Positions 1 to 8,737 of a DNA stretch of 64,000 nucleotides are shown here, piece by piece (within the stretch, counting starts at the first letter, position 1; each line of letters opens with the position of its first letter). The notes beneath the pieces were generated by a model. It had not been told where the DNA came from, did not search any database, and was given only the letters and a program-made list of their open reading frames with translations. The position numbers and the translations under genes are program-made. The stretch comes from Ensifer sp. LCM 4579 (GTDB lineage: Bacteria > Pseudomonadota > Alphaproteobacteria > Rhizobiales > Rhizobiaceae), in assembly GCF_001854885.1 (NCBI RefSeq), contig NZ_MDDV01000035.1, positions 268,595 through 332,594 on the forward strand, in the 5' to 3' direction.

Positions 1-1160
1 GAGCAGCCGCGCAGGATCTGCGGCACGAACAGCTCCCAGAAGTCCCAGTCCGCGGTCAAATCGCTCATCATCCAGGTGCCCGCCGCGAATCCCGCAAAGC
101 CGATCCCCATCATCAATCTGAGATCGAGGCGCCCCGCCAGGAAACCTGCGAGCGGCGCGGTGAAGAACATGGCAAGGCCCGAGACGAACATGGTCTCGCC
201 GATCATCAGCGAATCATAACCGCGGATACGGCCGAGATAGAGCGGATAGAGATAGGTGAGCCCGTAGAGGCCGATGCCCATGACGAAGGAGAAGAGTGAG
301 CCGAATGTGAAGTTGCGGTTGGCGAAGGCTCTGAGATCGACCACGGGAAATTCCGCAGCGAAGGCCCGGTAGAAGAACACCAGGGCACCAAGCGCGGCTG
401 CGACCGCGCCCATGACGATATGGTTGTCATTGAACCAATCATTGGCGTTGCCTTCCTCCAGCACGTATTCGAGCGAGCCCAGAAAGATCGCCATCGAAAA
501 GAGGCCCCACCAGTCGAACTTCTTCATCAGTCCCAGTTCCGGCTCGTCGAAGTCGATGAAGGCCCAAGTCAGCGACGCGACGATAATGCCGGGAATGACA
601 TTGACGAGGAACAGCCAGTGCCAGGAAAAGGCGTGGCTCAGATAGCCGCCGACCGTCGGGCCGATGGTAGGCGCCAACGTCGCGATCAGCCCGATGATCG
701 GCGACACGACGTTGCGCTTCGACGGCGGGAAGATGGTGAAGGCGGCGGCAAAGACCGAGGGGATCATGCCCCCGCCGATAAAGCCCTGGATCGCACGGTA
801 GACGATCATCTGCTCCATGTTGGTAGCGGTCGCGGCGAGCGCGCTCGCCGCCGTGAAGCCAGCGGCGGCGACGGAAAAGAGCACGCGCGTCGAAACGATG
901 CGGGCGAGTGTACCCGACAGCGGGATCATGATGACTTCGGCGATCAGATAGGCGGTCTGCACCCATCCGATCTCGTCCGAGCCGGCGGAGAGCCCCGCCT
1001 GGATTTCGGCAAGCGAGGCCGAAACGATCTGGATGTCGAGGATCGCCATGAACATGCCGACCACCATAGCCAGGAAGGCGATCAGCCGCCGCGGATCCAT
1101 GCGTTCTTCCGCGCCGACGGAGCTTGCCCGCAAAACCTCCGCCGTTGCCGTTGCCGCCAT
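1..1160 (-). CDS. emrB: DHA2-family (EmrB/QacA-type) MFS drug efflux permease, 3' end outside window
   Basis: Inner-membrane proton-driven multidrug exporter of the 14-helix DHA2 family. The frame opens at the ATG at 1160 (MAATATAEVLR) and stays open to base 1, so about 386 residues are visible and the C-terminus is missing. Hydrophobic helices alternate with loops, and the family-typical stretches LDIQIVSASLAEIQ (helix 1) and GWVQTAYLIAEVIMIPLSG are readable near the N-terminus. It lies 23 bp downstream of an EmrA-type membrane fusion protein on the same strand, so the two form an emrAB operon working with an outer-membrane channel encoded elsewhere. The pair diverges from a TetR gene, the arrangement known for S. 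meliloti emrAB-emrR. The substrate cannot be read from sequence. Confidence 0.88.
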   Translation of the reverse strand, partial: MAATATAEVLRASSVGAEERMDPRRLIAFLAMVVGMFMAILDIQIVSASLAEIQAGLSAGSDEIGWVQTAYLIAEVIMIPLSGTLARIVSTRVLFSVAAAGFTAASALAATATNMEQMIVYRAIQGFIGGGMIPSVFAAAFTIFPPSKRNVVSPIIGLIATLAPTIGPTVGGYLSHAFSWHWLFLVNVIPGIIVASLTWAFIDFDEPELGLMKKFDWWGLFSMAIFLGSLEYVLEEGNANDWFNDNHIVMGAVAAALGALVFFYRAFAAEFPVVDLRAFANRNFTFGSLFSFVMGIGLYGLTYLYPLYLGRIRGYDSLMIGETMFVSGLAMFFTAPLAGFLAGRLDLRLMMGIGFAGFAAGTWMMSDLTADWDFWELFVPQILRGC

Positions 1161-1183
1161 TTCGGGCACTCCTCGCTTGTCGC

Positions 1184-2395
1184 TTACTTCGCCTCGGCGA
1201 CCGTCGCGCCTTTCGGGGCCGTTCGGGTATCGACGTCGACGACGACGCTCAGGCCCGCACGCAGATTGCCCTTGGCGAGCGCATCAGCGGGCAGCGTGAT
1301 GCGGACCGGGACGCGTTGGGTGATCTTGGTGAAGTTGCCGGTGGCGTTTTCCGCCGGCAGCAGTGAGAAGACCGCGCCGGAGGCCGGCGAAATCGACGCG
1401 ACGGTGCCTTCGATAGAGCGCTCGTCATAGGCGTCGACATGGATCTGGACCTTGGAACCCGGCACCAGATTCGCAATCTGCGTTTCCTTGAAATTGGCGT
1501 CGATATAGAGCGCGTTTACCGGCACGAGCGCCGCAAGGCGCTGACCAGCGGAAACGAGATCGCCGACCTGGACCGCGACATTGCCGACGACACCGTCATA
1601 GGGCGCCTTCAGCACGGTGAAGCCGAGGTCGCGGTTCGCCTTGTCGCGCGCAAGTTCAAGCGATCGGATGGTGCTTTCCGCTTCCTGGCGCTGGGCCTCG
1701 AGCACGGTGATATTAGCCTCGGCCGCGGCGATATTGGCATCCGCGCCGACGAGGTTCGCGCGTGCCTGATCCAGTGCAACCTGTGCGCTGTCGCGAGCGG
1801 CGTCGGTCCCGAAGTCCTTTGACTGCAGATCGCTGGCGCGCTTCTGCGCCAGTTCGGCGCCCCTGAGCGCCGCCTCGAAGGATTCCTTCTGCGCTTGCGC
1901 CTGGTTGAGGCTCGCCTTCGCGCCGGCGATCTGCGCGTCGAAGCGGCTGAGCGCCAGCTTCTGCGTCAAAATCTGCGCCTCGGCCTGCTCGGCCGCAATG
2001 CGATAGTCGCCATCGTCAAGCGTGACGAGCGGGTCACCGGCCTTCACGTGCTGGTTGGCGACGACATCGACCTTGGCGACATAGCCCGCCACCTTTGGCG
2101 AGATGGTGGCGATGTCCGCCTCGATATAGGCGTCGTCGGTCGAGACCATGAAGCGGCCGTTCGTCCACCAGTCATAGCCGTACCAGCCGCCCGCCGCGAG
2201 CAACGCGAGGCCCAGAACCGGAAGAATCGCGTTTCGGCGCTTTTTCCGAGGTGCTGCGGTATCGGTCAATGGCCGTTCCCTCGCCGACGACGCTTCGCCG
2301 CTCGGAGCCTCGACCTTGCCGGTGAGTTCCTTGACTTCGAAGTCGTCACCGACGGGACGGACGCGGGCAGCGCTTGAGGTGCTGTTGCTGGACAT
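1184..2395 (-). CDS. emrA: EmrA-type membrane fusion protein (HlyD family)
   Basis: Periplasmic adaptor, 403 aa, linking the adjacent MFS permease to an outer-membrane channel. A basic stretch (PRKKRRN) at about residue 50 precedes one membrane anchor (AILPVLGLALLAAGGWYGYDWW). The biotinyl/lipoyl-like half-motif GYVAKVDVVANQHVKAGDPL follows, then a long Ala/Gln/Glu-rich coiled-coil hairpin (about residues 130-255), the second lipoyl half (APYDGVVGNVAVQVGDLV) and a beta-barrel region. Length and domain order are normal for EmrA. The start at 2395 lies just downstream of two palindromic operator-like sites, so the operon is probably repressed by the divergent TetR protein. Confidence 0.9.
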   Translation of the reverse strand: MSSNSTSSAARVRPVGDDFEVKELTGKVEAPSGEASSARERPLTDTAAPRKKRRNAILPVLGLALLAAGGWYGYDWWTNGRFMVSTDDAYIEADIATISPKVAGYVAKVDVVANQHVKAGDPLVTLDDGDYRIAAEQAEAQILTQKLALSRFDAQIAGAKASLNQAQAQKESFEAALRGAELAQKRASDLQSKDFGTDAARDSAQVALDQARANLVGADANIAAAEANITVLEAQRQEAESTIRSLELARDKANRDLGFTVLKAPYDGVVGNVAVQVGDLVSAGQRLAALVPVNALYIDANFKETQIANLVPGSKVQIHVDAYDERSIEGTVASISPASGAVFSLLPAENATGNFTKITQRVPVRITLPADALAKGNLRAGLSVVVDVDTRTAPKGATVAEAK

Positions 2396-2434
2396 TGGAC
2401 ACCGGCCTTGAATGAATGATTGCTAAAATTGACT

Positions 2435-2448
2435 GAACCGTTCGGTTC
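2435..2448. promoter_or_regulatory. Operator-like palindrome 1 in the emrA-emrR intergenic region
   Basis: Inverted repeat GAACCG-TT-CGGTTC, 40 bp upstream of the emrA start. It shares its half-site with the stronger palindrome at 2495-2512. A TetR-family dimer site is the natural reading because a TetR gene diverges from here; binding is inferred. Confidence 0.6.
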
Positions 2449-2494
2449 GATGTCGCTTGACATAAGGCCTTTGCCGCCGCATATCAAGGGCAAA

Positions 2495-2512
2495 TCGAAC
2501 CGATCGGTTCGA
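2495..2512. promoter_or_regulatory. Operator-like palindrome 2, 18-bp perfect inverted repeat
   Basis: TCGAACCGATCGGTTCGA is its own reverse complement. Its centre is 62 bp from the centre of palindrome 1, about six helical turns, so the two could be bound on the same DNA face. Probable EmrR sites controlling both emrAB and emrR; this is inference from symmetry and position. Confidence 0.65.
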
Positions 2513-2635
2513 GAAACAGGTGGTAAAGGGGCGCCGACCGCTCAGCACCTTTAATTTTTATTGAATCCGACCGCATTTGTGGTCTTTTGGATCGGCTCCA
2601 GAGACCAACGCGTGGCAGTGGAGAAGCCCGACAAT

Positions 2636-3331
2636 ATGACGTCATCGAACAGCGAACAGCAGGAAAGGCATCTGCAGGAGCAGGAACAGCAGGCCGCGAG
2701 CGGCGGCCGGCGAGCCGCCGGCGCGGATCCGGTGAAGCGCGAGCAGATTCTCGAGGGTGCCAAACGCGTTTTCATGCGCAGCAATTTCGATGCCGCCAGC
2801 ATGAACGACATTACCCGCGAGGCCGGCGTCTCGAAGGGCACCCTCTATGTCTATTTCGAGAACAAGGAAGACCTGTTCGAGGCACTCATCGCGCGCGAGC
2901 GCAATCGGATTGTCAGCAGCATCAAGCAGTTGCTGAACGATCATGACCCTATCGAGGTCGCGCTTCACGATTTCGGCGTGACCCTCGTGACCAGCATCAC
3001 CTCCGACTACACGATCCGCGCGATGCGCACCGTGCTCGGTGTCATCGACCGAATGCCGCGGCTGGCTCAACGCTTCTTCTCCGCCACGCCGGAAAACGGC
3101 TACACGGTCCTGAAGGCCTATCTCGACCGGCAGGTGGCGAAGGGCATGCTGTCGATCGACGATACGGAACTGGCAGCCAAACAGTTCATCGAGCTTTCCA
3201 TGGCCGGCCTCTTCAAGGGCCGCCTGTTCGGCATGTGCGACGCTGTTCCGGCCGCACAGCTGGAAAAGAACGTGAGCTCAGCCATCCGCGTCTTCATGGC
3301 CGCCTATGGGCAGAAATCGCAAACCGGCTGA
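2636..3331 (+). CDS. emrR: TetR-family transcriptional regulator of the adjacent efflux operon
   Basis: 231-aa TetR-family repressor. The N-terminal helix-turn-helix domain is clear (REQILEGAKRVFMRSNFD, then MNDITREAGVSKGTLYVYF and ENKEDLFEALI), followed by an all-helical ligand domain. I place the start at the ATG at 2636 (MTSSNSEQQ). The frame is open upstream to 2561, but those 25 residues are not family-like. The first ~35 residues are a Gln/Glu/Ala/Gly-rich tail before the HTH. It is divergent from emrAB with two matching palindromes between them. The S. meliloti equivalent, EmrR, is reported to repress emrAB. Autoregulation is inferred. Confidence 0.87.
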   Translation: MTSSNSEQQERHLQEQEQQAASGGRRAAGADPVKREQILEGAKRVFMRSNFDAASMNDITREAGVSKGTLYVYFENKEDLFEALIARERNRIVSSIKQLLNDHDPIEVALHDFGVTLVTSITSDYTIRAMRTVLGVIDRMPRLAQRFFSATPENGYTVLKAYLDRQVAKGMLSIDDTELAAKQFIELSMAGLFKGRLFGMCDAVPAAQLEKNVSSAIRVFMAAYGQKSQTG

Positions 3332-3440
3332 AACGGCACCCCGGGACACGCAGCGCCATTCTCGTCCAATCCCGCAATTGCGATCAAACGTGTCCGCCTG
3401 CGAGGCCGTATCAGCTGGATCATCTGCCACGGGAGTGAAC

Positions 3441-4280
3441 ATGAGTGCCATCGGACGGGCGATCTGGTTCATTGAAAGCCATTTCGCCAGAGATATATCG
3501 CTGGAGCAGATTGCCGTGGCCGCCGGGCTGTCGCGCTATCATTTGTCGCGCGTCTTCGGCCTTGCGACCGGTCGTTCGATCAGCACCTATATCCGCGGGC
3601 GCCGCCTGAGCGGGGCGGCACGCCTCCTCGCCGACGGCAACTCGACCATTCTCGAGGTGGCCCTCGATGCGGGCTACGGCTCGCACGAGGCCTTCACCCG
3701 TGCCTTTCGCGAGCAATTCGGCGTGACTCCCGAATCCATCCGCAAGCAAGGGCATGTTCGCAACATCGAACTGATGGAGCCCATCAGAATGGACGACACA
3801 CGCACCCTGAAAATCGACCCGCCACGCTTCGAGGATGGCCCCGCGCTTCTCCTCGCCGGCCTGACGGAGACTTATACCTACAATCGCACTGAGGGCATCC
3901 CCTCCCTCTGGCAGCGCTTCAACACCTATTTCGGCAACATCCCGGGCCAACGCGGCAATGTCGCCTACGGCGTTTGCACCCACGCGGATGCGGCAACCGG
4001 GAGCTTCCGTTACATGGCCGCCGTCGAAGTCGAAGACGCGGACTCGCTGCCGAACGGATTTTCGACCCTGAAGCTGCCGAAGCAACGCTATGCGGTGTTC
4101 CTGCATCGAGGACACATTTCCGCGATCTCCACCACGGCTCAACACATCTTCCGGTCTTGGCTTCCGCAATCGGGACTCGAGCATGGCCAGACTCCCGACC
4201 TCATCGAACGCTATGACGAGCGGTTCGATCCGGAAACAGGCCAGGGCGTCGTCGAGATGTGGGTGCCCATAAAGGAATGA
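3441..4280 (+). CDS. AraC-family regulator with GyrI-like effector domain
   Basis: 279-aa regulator of the Rob/SoxS-like type. The N-terminal AraC DNA-binding domain (about residues 1-105) has both HTHs: LEQIAVAAGLSRYHLSRVF, and ILEVALDAGYGSHEAFTRAF followed by REQFGVTP. The C-terminal ~155 residues resemble the GyrI-like small-molecule binding domain (LAGLTETYTYN... LWQRFNTYF, ending VEMWVPI). The start at 3441 (MSAIGRAIWF) begins exactly at the first DNA-binding helix; the open frame extends upstream to 3306 without family-like sequence. It may respond to amphipathic or cationic compounds, as BmrR/Rob relatives do, which would fit the nearby efflux pump, but the target is unknown. Confidence 0.83.
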   Translation: MSAIGRAIWFIESHFARDISLEQIAVAAGLSRYHLSRVFGLATGRSISTYIRGRRLSGAARLLADGNSTILEVALDAGYGSHEAFTRAFREQFGVTPESIRKQGHVRNIELMEPIRMDDTRTLKIDPPRFEDGPALLLAGLTETYTYNRTEGIPSLWQRFNTYFGNIPGQRGNVAYGVCTHADAATGSFRYMAAVEVEDADSLPNGFSTLKLPKQRYAVFLHRGHISAISTTAQHIFRSWLPQSGLEHGQTPDLIERYDERFDPETGQGVVEMWVPIKE

Positions 4281-4296
4281 GCGCATCATGCCGCAA

Positions 4297-4321
4297 CGCC
4301 GCCGCGAAATGCGCGGCGGCG
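4297..4321 (+). terminator. Hairpin downstream of the AraC-family gene
   Basis: CGCCGCCGCG and CGCGGCGGCG form a perfect 10-bp GC stem with a 5-base loop, 16 bp after the stop codon. Only a weak T-run follows (CTTGCGACTTT), so termination efficiency is uncertain. A second small hairpin, GAGCGGG-TT-CCCGCTC, lies at 4381-4396, just before terC. Confidence 0.5.
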
Positions 4322-4427
4322 CTTGCGACTTTCAGAAGTATCCCTAAATACTGCGGCGATCTTGCGCGACGACGCGCCCGGAGCGGGTTCCCGCTCTGCT
4401 TTGGTCTAGGAAAGGAAAAGATCGCCG

Positions 4428-5180
4428 ATGCAGGAAATCCTCACACTCGTCCAAAGTCCCGAGGCTTGGGTCGCCCTGGTGACGCTCATCGTCATGGAGG
4501 TCGTGCTCGGCATCGACAACCTGATCTTCATCTCGATCCTTACCAATAAGTTGCCTGCAGCCCACCGTGTCAGTGCTCGCCGCATCGGCATCGGCCTTGC
4601 GCTGATCATGCGCCTGGCACTGCTCGGAACCATCGCGTGGATCGTGCAACTGACCCAGCCGGTCTTCGAAGCCTTCGGGCACGGCTTCTCCTGGAAGGAC
4701 ATGATCCTAATCGCCGGCGGCCTGTTCCTCGTTTGGAAAGCGACGAAAGAAATCCACCACAGCGTCGATCCGAAAGATCACGCGGAGGATTTCATTGCCA
4801 CCTCGGCGATCAACAGCTTCACCGCAGCCATCGGCCAGATCCTGCTGCTCGACCTTGTCTTCTCCGTCGACAGCATCATCACCGCCGTCGGCATGACGCC
4901 GCACCTGCCGATCATGGTGGCCGCGGTTGTCGTCGCCGTTACCGTCATGCTGCTTGCGGCAACGCCGCTCGCCAACTTTATCGAGCGGAACCCGACCATC
5001 GTGATGCTGGCGCTTGCCTTCCTGCTGATGATCGGCACCACGCTGATCGCCGAGGGCATGGGCTTCCACGTCCCGAAGGGCTATGTTTATGCGGCCATGG
5101 CATTCTCGGCGCTGGTCGAGGGGCTGAACATGATGGCCCGCAATGCCCGCCTGAGGAAGCGGGCGGAAAAGCTCCACTAG
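4428..5180 (+). CDS. TerC-family integral membrane protein
   Basis: 250-aa TerC/YoaE-type membrane protein with about seven hydrophobic helices. The two family motifs with membrane-embedded acidic residues are present: [15 protein letters not shown] near residue 21 and [16 protein letters not shown] near residue 139. TerC relatives are linked to metal (Mn) export and to metallation of exported proteins; the cargo here is unknown. Length matches the short form without CBS or CorC domains. It is a single gene, preceded by AGGAAAGG as ribosome binding site. I looked for a yybP-ykoY manganese riboswitch in the 147-bp leader and did not see one. A RIME-like repeat starts at the stop codon. Confidence 0.88.
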   Translation: MQEILTLVQSPEAWVALVTLIVMEVVLGIDNLIFISILTNKLPAAHRVSARRIGIGLALIMRLALLGTIAWIVQLTQPVFEAFGHGFSWKDMILIAGGLFLVWKATKEIHHSVDPKDHAEDFIATSAINSFTAAIGQILLLDLVFSVDSIITAVGMTPHLPIMVAAVVVAVTVMLLAATPLANFIERNPTIVMLALAFLLMIGTTLIAEGMGFHVPKGYVYAAMAFSALVEGLNMMARNARLRKRAEKLH

Positions 5181-5280
5181 CGCATGATCCGACCGGAGTG
5201 AACCGAGGATCGACAAGATCATGCGTCAAAAAGAATGCGTTGGAGCGCCGATCTGATCCAGGCAGATCGAAACGCGCTCT
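5179..5280 (+). repeat. RIME-like intergenic element, type II copy 1
   Basis: About 102 bp with two imperfect hairpins: GCATGATC paired with GATCATGC, and a longer one with GAGCGCCGATCTG and CAGATCGAAACGCGCTC arms. The same sequence recurs at 60119-60220 at roughly 90% identity by eye. It begins within the terC stop codon and could act as a 3'-end structure. The size and double-palindrome layout fit Rhizobium intergenic mosaic elements; the exact family name is from memory. Confidence 0.75.
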
Positions 5281-5555
5281 AGCCGCCTCTCGATATGGGG
5301 GCCCGCATCGCGGGCCTCCATGAGAAAGGGGCGGGCTCCGCCGTCCCACGGCACGATCACCGCTCCGAAGCGTCTCCTTCCGGTTTCCGTTGACAGAAGG
5401 GGCTTTCTATGGTCTCACCCCTGCCGACTGGAATTGCCCGCCGATACCGCTGGTGCGGCGCCCTTGCGGGCGTTTCCTTCCCATAAAAATGCGCCCCCGC
5501 CAGCGGGAGTACGCTCCGGCAAAGGGCCCCAAAGCACGTCAAGACGGGCAAGACC

Positions 5556-7013
5556 ATGGCAGATTCAGCAGTCCGGGTGCGCATCGCGCCCTCCCCCACC
5601 GGCGAACCGCATGTCGGTACCGCCTACATCGCGCTGTTCAACTATCTCTTCGCGAAGAAGCAGGGCGGCGAGTTCATCCTGCGCATCGAGGACACGGATG
5701 CAACGCGCTCGACGCCGGAATTCGAAAAGAAGGTCCTCGACGCCCTGAAATGGTGCGGCCTCAAGTGGTCGGAAGGTCCCGATATCGGCGGCCCCTACGG
5801 TCCCTATCGCCAGAGCGACCGCAAGGATATCTACAAGCCCTATGTCGAAAGGATCATTGCGAACGGCCACGGCTTCCGCTGTTTCTGCACGCCCGAGCGG
5901 CTGGAAGAGATGCGGGAGGCGCAGCGCGCCGCGGGCAAGCCGCCGAAATATGACGGTCTCTGCCTCAGCCTCGCGGCCGAGGAAGTGACCTCGCGCGTCG
6001 CCGCCGGCGAGCCCCACGTCGTGCGCATGAAGATCCCGACGGAAGGCTCCTGCAAGTTCCACGACGGCGTCTACGGCGACGTCGAGATCCCGTGGGATGC
6101 GGTCGACATGCAGGTGCTGCTCAAGGCCGACGGCATGCCAACCTACCACATGGCGAACGTCGTCGACGACCACCTGATGAAGATCACCCATGTCGCGCGC
6201 GGCGAGGAATGGCTCGCCTCCGTGCCGAAGCACATCCTGATCTACCAGTATCTCGGCCTCGAACCGCCGAAGTTCATGCACCTGTCGCTTATGCGCAACG
6301 CCGACAAGTCGAAGCTGTCGAAGCGCAAGAACCCCACGTCGATCTCCTATTACACCGCACTCGGCTACCTGCCTGAAGCGCTGATGAACTTCCTCGGCCT
6401 GTTTTTCATCCAGATCGCAGAAGGTGAAGAGCTGTTGACGGTCGACGAGTTGGCGAAGAAATTCGACCCGGAAAATCTTTCGAAAGCCGGCGCCATATTC
6501 GACGTCCAGAAGCTCGACTGGCTGAACGCCCGCTGGATCCGCGAGAAGCTTTCCGAAAAAGAATTCGCCGCCCGCGTCTTCGCCTGGGCGTGCGAGAACG
6601 ACCGCCTCATGGAAGGCCTCAAGCTCTCACAATCGCGTATTTCCAAGCTCGGTGAACTGCCGGACCTCGCCGCCTTCCTGTTCAAGTCGGACCTCGGCCT
6701 ACAGCCCACCGCCTTTGCCGGCGTCAAGGCATCGCCCGAGGACATGCTGGAAATCCTGAACACGGTGCAGCCGCATCTCGAAAAGATCCTCGAATGGAAC
6801 AAGGAGTCGATCGAGGCGGAACTGCGCGCTGTCGCCGAAGCGACCGGCAAGAAGCTGAAGGCGATCGTCGCGCCGCTCTTCGTCGCCGTCTCGGGCTCGC
6901 AGCGCTCGCTGCCGCTCTTCGATTCGATGGAGTTGCTCGGCCGCGCGGTCGTGCGCCAGCGCCTGAAGGTGGCGTCCCAGGTCGTAGCTTCGATGGTCGG
7001 CGGCGGAAAGTAA
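5556..7013 (+). CDS. gltX: Glutamyl-tRNA synthetase
   Basis: 485-aa class I aminoacyl-tRNA synthetase that charges tRNA-Glu (and probably tRNA-Gln in an organism using GatCAB). The ATP-binding HIGH-type motif is PSPTGEPHVGTAYIAL (residues 12-27), and the KMSKS-type motif is KLSKRKNP (about residue 252). RIEDTDATRS and the anticodon-binding helical C-terminus are also present. Start at 5556 (MADSAVRVRIAPSPTG). It is followed after 10 bp by lysS, so the two are probably cotranscribed. Rhizobia often carry two gltX genes; whether this is the only one cannot be judged here. Confidence 0.95.
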   Translation: MADSAVRVRIAPSPTGEPHVGTAYIALFNYLFAKKQGGEFILRIEDTDATRSTPEFEKKVLDALKWCGLKWSEGPDIGGPYGPYRQSDRKDIYKPYVERIIANGHGFRCFCTPERLEEMREAQRAAGKPPKYDGLCLSLAAEEVTSRVAAGEPHVVRMKIPTEGSCKFHDGVYGDVEIPWDAVDMQVLLKADGMPTYHMANVVDDHLMKITHVARGEEWLASVPKHILIYQYLGLEPPKFMHLSLMRNADKSKLSKRKNPTSISYYTALGYLPEALMNFLGLFFIQIAEGEELLTVDELAKKFDPENLSKAGAIFDVQKLDWLNARWIREKLSEKEFAARVFAWACENDRLMEGLKLSQSRISKLGELPDLAAFLFKSDLGLQPTAFAGVKASPEDMLEILNTVQPHLEKILEWNKESIEAELRAVAEATGKKLKAIVAPLFVAVSGSQRSLPLFDSMELLGRAVVRQRLKVASQVVASMVGGGK

Positions 7014-7023
7014 GGACAAAACG

Positions 7024-8520
7024 ATGAATCAGACGACTGAAAACGCCGGCCTTTCCTCCGACGCGACCGAGGTTCGCGCCCAGAAGCTGAAACTCCTGCG
7101 CGAGCAGATCGCCGACGTCTACCCGGCGCATTTCCATCGCACCATCACGAATGCGGAAATTGCCGAAAAATATGCCGGGCTCGAACCGGATACGGAAAGC
7201 GGCGAGACGGTAACGGTCGCCGGCCGCGTCTTCTCCTCGCGCAATTCCGGCATGTTCATCGATATCCATGACGCATCCGGCAAGATCCAGATCTTCTCGC
7301 ACAAGGATACGGCGCCCGAAGAGGCGCGGGCCCTGCTCCCGATGATCGACCTCGGCGATATCATCGGCGTTACCGGCGAGGTGCGGCGCACCAAGCGGGG
7401 CGAGCTGACGGTGAACGCGAAAGAGATCACCATGCTCTGCAAGTCGCTTTTGCCGATGCCGGAGAAGTATCACGGCCTCGCCGATATCGAGACCCGCTAC
7501 CGCAAGCGCTATCTCGACATCATGGTCAACGAGGAGTCCAAGCTGCGCTTTCAGCAGCGCAGCCGCATCGTCTCGAGCCTGCGCCGTTTCCTTGAGGATG
7601 AGAGCTTCATGGAAGTGGAAACGCCGATGCTGCAGCCGATCTATGGCGGTGCGACGGCCGAACCCTTCAAGACCCATCACAACACGCTGAAGCTCGACAT
7701 GTATCTGCGCATCGCGCCCGAGCTTTATCTCAAGCGGGTGCTGGTTTCCGGCCTGACCGACAAGGTGTTCGAAATCAACCGCAACTTCCGCAACGAAGGC
7801 GTCTCGACCCGGCACAATCCGGAATTCACGATGATGGAGTGCTATTGGGCCTATGCCGACTACGAGGACATGATGGGCCTCGTCGAACGCATGTTCGAAA
7901 CTCTGGCGCTGGCCGTGCACGGCAAGACCGAGTTCGAATTCGGCGACAAGCAGCTCTCTTTCAAGGGACCATTCCCGCGCATCTCCATGCCGGCGGCCGT
8001 CAAGGAGGCGACCGGCATCGATTTCCTTGCGATCAAAACCGATGAGGAAGCCCGCGAGGCCGCAAGGATGGCCGGTTTCGAGATCGAGAAGGACGCGACG
8101 TGGGGCGAAGTTCTCGCTTTCGTCTTCGAGGAAGAGGTCGAGGCGACGCTCATACAGCCCGCCCACGTCATCCATTTCCCCAAGGATATCTCGCCCTTCG
8201 CCAAGGAAGTGCCGGGCGAGCCGCGGCTCGTGGAGCGGTTCGAGACCTATTGCAACGGCTGGGAGATCGGCAATGCCTTCTCCGAGCTCAACGATCCGGT
8301 CGAACAGCGCGCCCGCATGGTCGAACAGATGGAACAGGCCCACGCCCGCGGAGAGACGGAAAAGACGCTCGACGAAGACTTCCTCGACGCCATGGACCAG
8401 GGCATGCCGCCCGCCGGCGGATTGGGGATCGGCGTCGACCGGCTGATCATGCTGCTCACCAATTCGCCGTCAATCCGCGACATCATTCTCTTCCCGGCCC
8501 GCCGCCACAAGGCTGATTGA
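7024..8520 (+). CDS. lysS: Lysyl-tRNA synthetase, class II
   Basis: 498-aa class II LysRS. An N-terminal OB-fold anticodon domain (VTVAGRVFSSRNSGMFIDIHD) is followed by the catalytic domain, with motif 1 around RYRKRYLD..., motif 2 FEINRNFRNEGVSTRHNPEFT and motif 3 GGLGIGVDRLIMLLT near the C-terminus, which ends in the usual LFPARRHK. Length is typical. The start at 7024 follows a GTAAGGACAAAACG ribosome-binding region, 10 bp after gltX. No sign of the class I archaeal-type LysRS found in some alphaproteobacteria. Confidence 0.95.
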   Translation: MNQTTENAGLSSDATEVRAQKLKLLREQIADVYPAHFHRTITNAEIAEKYAGLEPDTESGETVTVAGRVFSSRNSGMFIDIHDASGKIQIFSHKDTAPEEARALLPMIDLGDIIGVTGEVRRTKRGELTVNAKEITMLCKSLLPMPEKYHGLADIETRYRKRYLDIMVNEESKLRFQQRSRIVSSLRRFLEDESFMEVETPMLQPIYGGATAEPFKTHHNTLKLDMYLRIAPELYLKRVLVSGLTDKVFEINRNFRNEGVSTRHNPEFTMMECYWAYADYEDMMGLVERMFETLALAVHGKTEFEFGDKQLSFKGPFPRISMPAAVKEATGIDFLAIKTDEEAREAARMAGFEIEKDATWGEVLAFVFEEEVEATLIQPAHVIHFPKDISPFAKEVPGEPRLVERFETYCNGWEIGNAFSELNDPVEQRARMVEQMEQAHARGETEKTLDEDFLDAMDQGMPPAGGLGIGVDRLIMLLTNSPSIRDIILFPARRHKAD

Positions 8521-8614
8521 GCGAAGATACGGCCGACAAATGGAAGAGAGTCCGTCGCGCGAGCGGCGGGCTTTCGCGTCTGTGCAGAGCTACGGAAGAA
8601 GAGAGGAGCTTTAG

Positions 8615-8717
8615 GCTGCTGCATGTCTCCTTTGATCGAGCTCGATTAAAGGAGACATGCAGCAATTCAAAGTGCTACAGCGACCTTTGCGCGTCTATAA
8701 GACGCGCGGCGCTGTAG
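8615..8717 (+). repeat. RIME-like intergenic element, type I copy A (most intact)
   Basis: Two hairpins in ~103 bp. The first has 17-bp perfect arms (TGCTGCATGTCTCCTTT and its complement AAAGGAGACATGCAGCA) around a short AT/CG loop. The second pairs GCTACAGCG... with ...GCGCTGTAG around GCGCGTCTATAAGACGCGC. Reverse-oriented copies lie at 33079-33185 and 33902-34005, and partial ones at 56671-56700 and 58423-58485. It sits between lysS and the convergent gene at 8738. Confidence 0.8.
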
Positions 8718-8737
8718 TGGCTCCCATGCGCGGCGCT

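Noticed and set aside
4290..4427. Manganese (yybP-ykoY) riboswitch before the TerC-family gene
   Set aside because: No matching conserved core; only two simple hairpins are present.
6724..8343. 539-residue antisense frame over lysS and gltX
   Set aside because: Shadow of two well-supported synthetase genes.
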